Shown here: piece after piece, positions 7,361-14,051 of the stretch
Layout of the letters: each line of letters starts with the position of its first letter
How positions within the stretch are numbered: position 1 is the first letter of the stretch
DNA from: JBNKEI01 sp050288705
GTDB lineage: Bacteria; Myxococcota; Myxococcia; Myxococcales; UBA5297
Length of the DNA: 21,467 nucleotides
Direction of reading: 5' to 3'
Assembly (NCBI GenBank): GCA_050288705.1
Contig: JBNKEI010000081.1
Coordinates: 1 to 21,467 of the forward strand
The notes under the pieces: model-generated
What the model was told of the DNA's origin: nothing
The model's database searches: none
The model's input: only the letters and a program-made list of their open reading frames with translations
Translations under genes and position numbers: made by a program

Positions 7361-8689
7361 ATGGATAGCGGGATAGATGGCGGAAATACCGCGTGGGTAT
7401 TAATTTCTACCGCCTTAGTAATGTTCATGACCCCAGGTTTAGCTTTTTTCTATGGCGGCATGGTGCGAGCGAAAAATGTGCTCGCTATGCTGATGCAGAA
7501 TTTTTTCTCTTTGGGACTGGTGAGCACTATTTGGGCAATTATTGGTTTCAGCTTGGCCTTTGGGTCCGATATTGGAGGCATGCTTGGGGGGTTAGATTTT
7601 TTAGGAATGAAAGGGCTACTAACCACCAAGGCCTTGCCTGGTTACTCGGGTGATTTTGCGCTTTCCATTCCTGCGCCTGCTTTTTTTGCTTATCAGATGA
7701 TGTTTGCAGTTATCACCCCGGCTCTTATTTCCGGGGCCATTGCCGACCGAATGAAGTTCAGTGCTTATGCTTTGTTTATTGGACTATGGTCAATCATTTG
7801 CTACTCGCCAGTGGCGCACTGGGTTTTTTCCCCCAACGGGTGGCTGTTTCAAAGAGGAGCCCTGGACTTTGCTGGAGGAACGGTGGTGCATATTAACGCG
7901 GGCATTGCCGCGTTTGTTTTAGCGCTTTTCATCGGCAAAAGACGCAATTGGCCACGAGAAGCCATGCCTCCCCATTCTCTTCCGTTGACTCTTCTGGGAA
8001 CTGGAATTCTTTGGCTTGGCTGGATTGGGTTTAATGCCGGCTCGGCACTATCTGCTGGCACCTTGGCTTCTCAAGCACTTATCAATACTCACTTAGCAGC
8101 GGCTACTGCCATGCTGGGTTGGCTATTGGCCGAACGAATTCGTAAAGGACACGCCACCACTTTAGGTGGAGCATCTGGAGCTATCGCTGGCTTGGTAGCC
8201 ATTACTCCTTGTGCGGGATTCGTAGGTGGATGCGAAGCAATGATTGTCGGAGCGGTAGCAGGAATTGTTTGCGCCATTGCAGTAGATTTGAAATTCCGGT
8301 GGGGATACGATGATTCTCTCGATGTTGTAGGGGTCCATCTAGTTGGTGGTTTGACAGGCTCAATTCTTCTCGGATTATTTGCCAGCAAAGAAATCAACCC
8401 AGGAGCAGTTGATGGGCTCTTTCACGGCGGAGGGTGGACACTGCTAATCAACCAATTAGTTGCCTCTGTGGCAGTGCTCGCTTTTACTGGATTGCTAACC
8501 TTGGCAATTGCTTGGATAGTGAATAGCTTGGTTGGCTTGAGAGTAGACGAGGAATCGGAATCGCTCGGGCTCGATACCACCCAACACGCTGAATCAGCCT
8601 ATTTGCTGGTGGAAACTGGCTTGGGAAGCCGAGGCACTGCGACCAAAGATGTTCGACCAGCTACTTCCTCTGCTCCGCAAGCAAGCTAG
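7361..8689 (+). CDS. amt: Ammonium transporter, Amt family
   Basis: This inner-membrane ammonium channel has 442 residues and about eleven membrane segments. The ATG at 7361 follows AGGAGA at 7347-7352. Family marks include 'DFAGGTVVHINAG' (Asp169, first pore His177), 'DVVGVHLVGG' (second pore His326), 'FFYGGMVRAKNVL' near the N-terminus, and the regulatory C-terminal tail 'LRVDEESESLGLDTTQHAES'. The tail normally contacts the PII protein GlnK. No glnK-like gene lies on either side, although amt and glnK are usually paired. An extra Ser/Thr/Ala-rich end of about 30 residues follows the conserved tail. It is monocistronic here: divergent from the lipoprotein cluster and convergent with the AEC carrier. 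Function is assigned with confidence; regulation by PII cannot be judged from this window. Confidence 0.95.
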   Translation: MDSGIDGGNTAWVLISTALVMFMTPGLAFFYGGMVRAKNVLAMLMQNFFSLGLVSTIWAIIGFSLAFGSDIGGMLGGLDFLGMKGLLTTKALPGYSGDFALSIPAPAFFAYQMMFAVITPALISGAIADRMKFSAYALFIGLWSIICYSPVAHWVFSPNGWLFQRGALDFAGGTVVHINAGIAAFVLALFIGKRRNWPREAMPPHSLPLTLLGTGILWLGWIGFNAGSALSAGTLASQALINTHLAAATAMLGWLLAERIRKGHATTLGGASGAIAGLVAITPCAGFVGGCEAMIVGAVAGIVCAIAVDLKFRWGYDDSLDVVGVHLVGGLTGSILLGLFASKEINPGAVDGLFHGGGWTLLINQLVASVAVLAFTGLLTLAIAWIVNSLVGLRVDEESESLGLDTTQHAESAYLLVETGLGSRGTATKDVRPATSSAPQAS

Positions 8690-8701
8690 AGTCACTTTGT
8701 T

Positions 8702-8736
8702 AAAACCAGGTAGCGGGATTCTAATATCACGCTACC
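8702..8736 (-). terminator. Probable intrinsic terminator of the AEC carrier gene
   Basis: A perfect 7-bp inverted repeat, GGTAGCG at 8709-8715 and CGCTACC at 8730-8736, with a 14-nt loop, overlaps the TAG stop (8732-8734) of the minus-strand gene. Read on the minus strand it is followed by TGGTTTTAA, a short T-tract at 8702-8705. On the plus strand no T-tract follows, so it fits termination of the leftward gene better than of amt. Confidence 0.5.
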
Positions 8737-9658
8737 AGGTGGAAAAGACTATTGCTAGCGTTGGAATAGATGCCACCGATAATAACGTCGTTAAAAAAAT
8801 TGCTTCCGAGGCCAGATTCGCGTTTGCTCCGTATTCTTCTGCCAATAGCGCAGTATTGGCGGCAACCGGCATTCCCGATATAATTGCGGGAACTAAGATC
8901 AGCAACTCGTCTTTAACAAACATTCGGAGAACCAAAAAAGCTAGCAAAGGTACAATCACCAGTCTAGCCAAGGAAAGAGCATACAATCGCCAGTTAGCGA
9001 AGACATTCTTGGTGCTGCTGTTAGCCAGCAGCGCTCCTATTATTACCATAGAAAGCGGAGGGGTAACCGCTCCCAAAGTTGCAATGCTTCCGGTTACTGC
9101 TTCAGGCAACGGAATTTCCAATATAAAAAACAGAAAGCCAATTACCACCGACACAACTACTGGATTCACAAAGTGACGCACTTCCATGCGCACGCTTTCT
9201 CCCTTTCTTCCTTTTAAAAGCAGTATAATCCCCAGAGTGAACGCCAAAAAGTTGAATGGCAAGTTGAAGATAGCGGTATAGAATAGCGCTCGTTCACCAT
9301 ACAATGCCTGAATCACTGGATAACCCATAAATCCGACATTGGAAAATATAAATGCAAACCGATATATTCCGGCATCCTCTTCGGGCGGAAACAGCACGCG
9401 CGCAAAAGGAAATGAAAGAATTATTAGAAAAAAGTAGATCAGCAACGATATTCCCAAAACAATCCCGCTCTTCACCAATACATCAAAAGAAAATGCTTTA
9501 TGCACCATGGAATCAATTACCATTGCTGGCAGGGTTACTTTTACAACTAAAGAGGTAATCCCTTTTACCGATGCAGCCTCTAAGATTGACAACCGGCGCG
9601 CAACAAACCCCACCAATATAAATAAAAACAATATCAAAATTTGGTTAAAAATGTGCAT
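8732..9658 (-). CDS. AEC-family (auxin efflux carrier-like) transporter
   Basis: This inner-membrane carrier has 308 residues and about ten hydrophobic segments, the normal size and topology of the AEC/Mem_trans family. Members export or exchange small organic acids such as malate, malonate or auxin-like compounds. Family signs are the N-terminal 'LVGFVARRLSILEAAS', 'FSNVGFMGYPVIQALYG' (about 105-121), 'FVNPVVVSVVIG' (about 163-174) opening the second half, 'PPLSMVIIGALLA' (about 200-212) and the C-terminal 'AEEYGANANLASEAIFLTT'. The start ATG at 9656-9658 has only a weak purine-rich site upstream. It is transcribed away from the rubrerythrin gene and towards amt. The substrate is unknown and no functional partner is next to it. 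Confidence 0.88.
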   Translation of the reverse strand: MHIFNQILILFLFILVGFVARRLSILEAASVKGITSLVVKVTLPAMVIDSMVHKAFSFDVLVKSGIVLGISLLIYFFLIILSFPFARVLFPPEEDAGIYRFAFIFSNVGFMGYPVIQALYGERALFYTAIFNLPFNFLAFTLGIILLLKGRKGESVRMEVRHFVNPVVVSVVIGFLFFILEIPLPEAVTGSIATLGAVTPPLSMVIIGALLANSSTKNVFANWRLYALSLARLVIVPLLAFLVLRMFVKDELLILVPAIISGMPVAANTALLAEEYGANANLASEAIFLTTLLSVASIPTLAIVFSTW

Positions 9659-9825
9659 TTCTCGGTTTCCCTAACTAGCAAGAACGTTATTTCTGATCGA
9701 AGCTCGGTATACCAGGAGCAACCCAAGGCTCAAAGACAATCTTTTTGGATCTAAAAATCCTTTACTGTTCTTAATGATACCTATAAGGTAGCCGTTCGGC
9801 AATAACCTTTGTATAGGAGACTATT
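9659..9825. promoter_or_regulatory. Divergent promoter region, AEC carrier and rubrerythrin
   Basis: This 167-bp spacer separates two divergent starts. For the plus strand, TTTACT at 9761-9766 and TATAAG at 9782-9787 form a weak -35/-10 pair with a short 15-bp spacing, upstream of AGGAGA at 9815-9820. A small hairpin GGAT-N6-ATCC lies at 9747-9760. I did not recognise a PerR or OxyR operator. Confidence 0.3.
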
Positions 9826-10377
9826 ATGAAAAAATATACTTGTAGCGTATGCGGTTATGCTCACGAAGGACTTTCTGCCCCTGAAAAATGCCCGCAGTGC
9901 GGAGCTCCGAAAGCAAAATTTGTCGAACAGCTACCAGCCGATCAGGCATGGGCCGATGAGCACCGAATCGGCGTTGCCCGCGATGTTGATGGCGAGATAC
10001 TTGAAGGACTAAAAGCACATTTCACCGGGGAATGCACCGAGGTAGGAATGTACTTGGCAATGAGCCGTCAGGCTGACCGCGAAGGGTTTCCCGAGATTGC
10101 TGAGGCGTACAAACGGATAGCATGGGAAGAAGCAGAACACGCGTCAAAATTCGCCGAGCTTTTAGGAGAAGTGGTAGACTCAGATACGTTGACTAATTTG
10201 AAAAAACGCGCAGAAGCAGAACGGATGGCTTGTGCCAGCAAAAAGGCAATTGCCACTCGAGCAAAGCAACTAAATCTCGATGCCGTCCACGACACGGTCC
10301 ACGAGATGTGCAAAGATGAAGCTCGCCATGGACAAGTATTTTCTGGGCTGCTTCAGCGTTATTTTAGTGAGAAGTAG
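9826..10377 (+). CDS. Rubrerythrin with N-terminal rubredoxin-like domain (reverse rubrerythrin type)
   Basis: This cytoplasmic non-haem iron protein of 183 residues is expected to reduce hydrogen peroxide, taking electrons through the rubredoxin-like site. The ATG at 9826 has AGGAGA at 9815-9820. The N-terminal domain has Cys6, Cys9, Cys22 and Cys25 in 'CSVCGYAHEG' and 'CPQCGAPKAKF'. The following four-helix ferritin-like domain keeps the di-iron ligands: Glu69 ('GECTEVGMYL'), Glu102 and His105 ('EEAEHASKF'), a glutamate at 130 or 132 ('AEAERMA'), and Glu165 and His168 ('KDEARHGQ'). In classical rubrerythrin the rubredoxin domain is C-terminal; the reversed order is known from anaerobes such as clostridia. 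It implies exposure to low-oxygen conditions. It stands alone, divergent from the AEC gene. Confidence 0.92.
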   Translation: MKKYTCSVCGYAHEGLSAPEKCPQCGAPKAKFVEQLPADQAWADEHRIGVARDVDGEILEGLKAHFTGECTEVGMYLAMSRQADREGFPEIAEAYKRIAWEEAEHASKFAELLGEVVDSDTLTNLKKRAEAERMACASKKAIATRAKQLNLDAVHDTVHEMCKDEARHGQVFSGLLQRYFSEK

Positions 10378-10711
10378 TATTTGATGGTGTTTGTATGAGT
10401 GCGCCGCACAAGTCAGTGCGGTGCGCGGTGTATTGACAGATAGTCGTACGCCTGTTAACAAAGCTGCCGTTTACTTTCGTCAAACCAGTCTTACCTCATA
10501 ATCTCTCGTCCTGACTCTCTCTTAAAAGGGTTCAGAGAGAGAGGGGATTCTTTGTTCGGGTTATCTGAATAGCTACAACGAAACCACGTCGAAAAAGCAT
10601 TTCTTCTTATATAAGTCAATTTAATGATATTAAATTACACTAAAATTCTCCGATTAATGCGCGACTCGGACAACAATAAAGTCTTTTGGAATGCTAAGCT
10701 TTGGAGAAAAC
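10378..10711. promoter_or_regulatory. Leader region of the NEL effector gene, with two hairpins and a palindrome
   Basis: No gene is supported in these 334 bp. Three structures stand out. A GC-rich stem with two G-U pairs at 10399-10426 (loop AAGTCA) lies just after the rubrerythrin stop and may be its terminator, although no T-tract follows. A perfect CTCTCTCT/AGAGAGAG stem lies at 10515-10522 and 10534-10541. A 19-bp palindrome AATTTAAT-GAT-ATTAAATT at 10618-10636 lies about 75 bp before the effector start, where an operator could sit. GGAGA at 10703-10707 decides the effector start at 10712. I found no Hrp box or PIP box. Confidence 0.45.
10618..10636. promoter_or_regulatory. 19-bp AT-rich palindrome upstream of the effector gene
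   Basis: AATTTAAT-GAT-ATTAAATT is a perfect dyad with 8-bp arms, 75 bp before the chosen ATG of the NEL ligase gene. Its position and symmetry suit a dimeric regulator. The sequence is AT-only in the arms, so chance occurrence in AT-rich DNA is possible. No regulator gene is adjacent. Confidence 0.35.
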
Positions 10712-13700
10712 ATGATAAACAATAATCGGCTGGCATATTCGGGCCGTCGTAGAAGTCAGCTCCTACGTCAAAACCAACAAACGAACCAGCCATCACTTCA
10801 AAACATTCCTGACACCCAAGCTCCTTCCAGCACTCTACATCCAATCCCTTCAACCAGTACATCCTCGGGACCTGCGTATAATCATAATGCATCGATGTAT
10901 GAAATTCTTCCCCGCTCATTCTCCAACCGGGCATCAAGGGGGACGATTGGGCAACACACAAATCATACCAACTCATCAACTAGCTTATCGCACGTTCTTT
11001 CTATTACCACCCCGGATTCAATTTTTTTTACATTGATGTCCTTATTTTGCAATAACGTTGATCCAATGGAAATACTCGAATTACAAAAATGGATAAACAG
11101 CTCACCAGACAACGAGCGCAGCTCCCGTGAGCAAGTTATTGAAATGATTGCCAAATACAGAGCAGCAAATAATTCGGATCTGCAGCTCAGTTTTCGCGAT
11201 TTTGGACTCACCGAATTACCCAGCAATCTACCAATCCTCTTTCCCCAGCTCAGAAAGCTTGATGTTTCAAACAATCCGGGAATAAACCTTCCCGATTCTT
11301 ATGGCGACTTTCTCGAACTAACCTCTTTAACCATAAACAATTGCGATTTCAAAAATTTGCCTGAGTGGCTCGGAAATTTTGGGAGTCTCGAAATACTTTC
11401 GGCGCATCATAATAAACTGTCGGAACTACCCGAGAGCTTTATCAATCTTAAAAAACTTACTCGAGTCGATTTATCGGACAATCGACTAACGAAGCTACCC
11501 GAAAACTTTACCCAATTCCAAGCGCCGGCTCAAGGTGCCAGATGGTATCTTCAGGCAGCCTGGAAAGGAGTTAAAAGTGGAATTTACCGTACTTTGGATT
11601 ATTGGAACCAAGGCAATTATGAGACGGGGCTTAAGAGACTAGAATATATCAATCTTTCGGATAATCCCTTGCAGGTTTTACCCAGCACTTTCTTTGACGA
11701 TCTTCCGCACCTAAAGGCATTGAACATTCGAGGTACCCAACTAAATTTACACTTAGGAATCGATGCGGAATTTGCGGCATTGAACCAAGATGACGATGTA
11801 TTTTTCGACGCCCAAGGCTACCTAGGATTCCAGCTTTTGCAAAATATGGAGAATTGGATAAACGAGGGGCCTCCGCATGAGCGCGAATCTCGACAACTCG
11901 CCATAAAGCTCATCAACAATTACAGTAATAACGAACTCGACCTTTCCAGCCTCGGAATAAGCCAGCTACCCCACCATCTTTCGCTGTTTCTACCAGGTTT
12001 AGAAAAACTCGATATTTCAAACAATCCTGGTCTTGCAAACCTACCCGACTCTTACGCAAAATTTCATTCATTACGGGAATTAAAAATAAACAACTGTGGT
12101 CTGGAAAGCCTCCCTAAATGGATCGAAGTACTCGACAATCTTAAATGTTTATCCGCCACTCACAATCGATTAACAGAAATACCTGACAATATCGTAAAAC
12201 TCAATATAACCGAGCTCGACTTGTCCCACAACCAGCTTGCCTCTTTACCAGAAACCAATTATTCACCCTCGTTGACTCGAATTAATATCGAGAACAATCG
12301 ATTGACAATGCTTCCTGAAGGACTTCATCGAGCATTTCATTTGCAAAGCTTGAATATTAGTTCAAATAGTCTAAGTGAATTCCCAAAATTTTATCACAAC
12401 ATGACCAATCTTACTGATTTAAATCTATCGCATAATCGGATCTGGTCCATAGACGAAAATTTTTTTCAACAAGTCACTTCTTTAGAAAAGCTAGATCTTT
12501 CAAACAATGACCTAGACGAATTGCCGACTTTCCCTAATTTCTGGATGGGGCCTGACTTCAATGGTTTTCTAAATTTACATTCACTAAAAGCCTCCCATAA
12601 TTCGCTCGAACAATTACCTAGCGGCTTTAGCAGGCTTACTGGCTTGAAAGACTTAGACCTTCATAACAATAACATAAGCTGTATACCATACAATTTGCCA
12701 CCTAATCTTAAAAATCTTAACTTGGAAAACAATCAAATACTGTTTATCTCCGACTCAGTCTTCGAACAATTTTCAAAGACCAACACAACAATCGCATTAA
12801 CTGTTTCGCCAAAAATTCGTGAATATTTAACAGAGAAATATTTAACCAATGGTCCAAGCTTTTCTTTTCATACTATTGATGACACATCTATTGATGTAGG
12901 TTCATACAACGGAAGTCCGCTTCAAATGCAAATTGACGGTGAATATGTTTACATCGAGTCTCCCGACCTATCTTCAAATACTATTCCACAAATACCTGGC
13001 TACACATCGCCTTACTCAAATAGTATTTCCGATGAATTAATGATTAACACTCCTATTAGTCGGTCATCTAGCAATGGCGAGAATAGCATGGATGTATCAT
13101 TAAATAGCGGCATTAATATGTGGGCTTTGCTCTCACGCTCCGATCCGTCACTCTTTAGAAACTGGGAAAAGTTTGAACACGAAGTGGGAGCAGACTCATT
13201 CGGAACGGTTCTCTTTCGCCTGGCCGATACCGCCGATGTTGCAATAGGGGGAGAATCTCGCATGAGCGACCGGGTGGATAACGTTTTGCACGCCATTAAA
13301 CACGATTCAAAACTGCGAAATACATGTTTCGAAATCTCCGTAGAAGCTCTCTCTGACTGTAGTGATCGCGCGGCATGGGCATTCCAAAACATTGAGATAG
13401 CTGTTCAAACTCATCAAATCGAACAGAAAAGCGGCCCAAGAGTGGGCCCCGAAATGCTTGAATTTGCGAAACAGCATTTTCGCCTTCGAGAGGTCGAGAA
13501 AATCGCCTACAAACACGCCGACAAACATCCCGGGACTGAAGACGAGAGCGTCGAGATTCTTCTTGCCTTTCAAACCGAACTTCAGAAAAAAGGGGTTTCC
13601 CTACCCATTAATACCAATGAAATGGCTCATCTAGACATAACCGCGGTTCATTCAAGTCATATCCGTGCAGCGCATAAAAAAATTGATAAGAAAGAGGGCG

Positions 13701-14014
13701 GCAACGAGATGATTGATTTTATTGCTAAGTTCGAGCCCTGGAAGAATTTTCTTCAAAGAACCGCACCATATAACGCTCAATTTGAAAGCATAAACAATGA
13801 ATTTTGCGAACGCCTTGAAAAACTAACCAATGAATGTACCGACTCGAAAACATTCATTGAATTAAGTAAACATATTCAAGAACAACAAGAAGCGGCGGTA
13901 GTAAATCTATGCAAAGAAATCACCCGACATGAGCTTATAGAAGACCAATCAGCAAAAAATCACAAAAACTGGAAAACACGATGGCTGGATTATTTGAACC
14001 TCACCAAACGGTAG
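10712..14014 (+). CDS. LRR effector with C-terminal NEL E3 ubiquitin ligase domain (IpaH/SspH-like)
   Basis: This candidate host-directed E3 ubiquitin ligase has 1100 residues from the ATG at 10712, preferred because GGAGA lies at 10703-10707. An upstream ATG at 10691 would add 7 residues. There is no Sec signal; residues 1-100 are rich in Asn, Gln, Ser and Thr, as in type III effectors. An IpaH-type helical cap ('LQKWINSSPDNERSS', about 118-165) and LRRs (about 165-340, interrupted by a Trp/Tyr-rich insert) are followed by a second cap ('MENWINEGPPHERES', about 378-410) and LRRs to about 685. A Ser/Asn-rich linker leads to the NEL domain (about 801-1078). Its marks are 'WEKFEHEVGADSFGT', 'LSDCSDRAAWAFQN' with catalytic Cys883 and Asp885 (C-x-D), 'EILLAFQTEL' and 'FEPWKNFLQR'. 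Known NEL proteins transfer ubiquitin through this Cys, and the LRR selects the target. Usual IpaH proteins have about 550-600 residues. It is flanked by unrelated genes and no secretion apparatus is visible. Confidence 0.92.
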   Translation: MINNNRLAYSGRRRSQLLRQNQQTNQPSLQNIPDTQAPSSTLHPIPSTSTSSGPAYNHNASMYEILPRSFSNRASRGTIGQHTNHTNSSTSLSHVLSITTPDSIFFTLMSLFCNNVDPMEILELQKWINSSPDNERSSREQVIEMIAKYRAANNSDLQLSFRDFGLTELPSNLPILFPQLRKLDVSNNPGINLPDSYGDFLELTSLTINNCDFKNLPEWLGNFGSLEILSAHHNKLSELPESFINLKKLTRVDLSDNRLTKLPENFTQFQAPAQGARWYLQAAWKGVKSGIYRTLDYWNQGNYETGLKRLEYINLSDNPLQVLPSTFFDDLPHLKALNIRGTQLNLHLGIDAEFAALNQDDDVFFDAQGYLGFQLLQNMENWINEGPPHERESRQLAIKLINNYSNNELDLSSLGISQLPHHLSLFLPGLEKLDISNNPGLANLPDSYAKFHSLRELKINNCGLESLPKWIEVLDNLKCLSATHNRLTEIPDNIVKLNITELDLSHNQLASLPETNYSPSLTRINIENNRLTMLPEGLHRAFHLQSLNISSNSLSEFPKFYHNMTNLTDLNLSHNRIWSIDENFFQQVTSLEKLDLSNNDLDELPTFPNFWMGPDFNGFLNLHSLKASHNSLEQLPSGFSRLTGLKDLDLHNNNISCIPYNLPPNLKNLNLENNQILFISDSVFEQFSKTNTTIALTVSPKIREYLTEKYLTNGPSFSFHTIDDTSIDVGSYNGSPLQMQIDGEYVYIESPDLSSNTIPQIPGYTSPYSNSISDELMINTPISRSSSNGENSMDVSLNSGINMWALLSRSDPSLFRNWEKFEHEVGADSFGTVLFRLADTADVAIGGESRMSDRVDNVLHAIKHDSKLRNTCFEISVEALSDCSDRAAWAFQNIEIAVQTHQIEQKSGPRVGPEMLEFAKQHFRLREVEKIAYKHADKHPGTEDESVEILLAFQTELQKKGVSLPINTNEMAHLDITAVHSSHIRAAHKKIDKKEGGNEMIDFIAKFEPWKNFLQRTAPYNAQFESINNEFCERLEKLTNECTDSKTFIELSKHIQEQQEAAVVNLCKEITRHELIEDQSAKNHKNWKTRWLDYLNLTKR

Positions 14015-14051
14015 CAGAGATTCTATAGAAGAAGGTGATCCTAGCCGACCG

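Noticed and set aside
10399..10426. Strong GC stem after the rubrerythrin gene as a standard terminator
   Set aside because: It is not followed by a T-tract on the plus strand; it is noted within the leader region only.
10635..10979. Antisense open frame at the 5' end of the effector gene
   Set aside because: A shadow of the effector coding strand, without a ribosome site or recognised domain.
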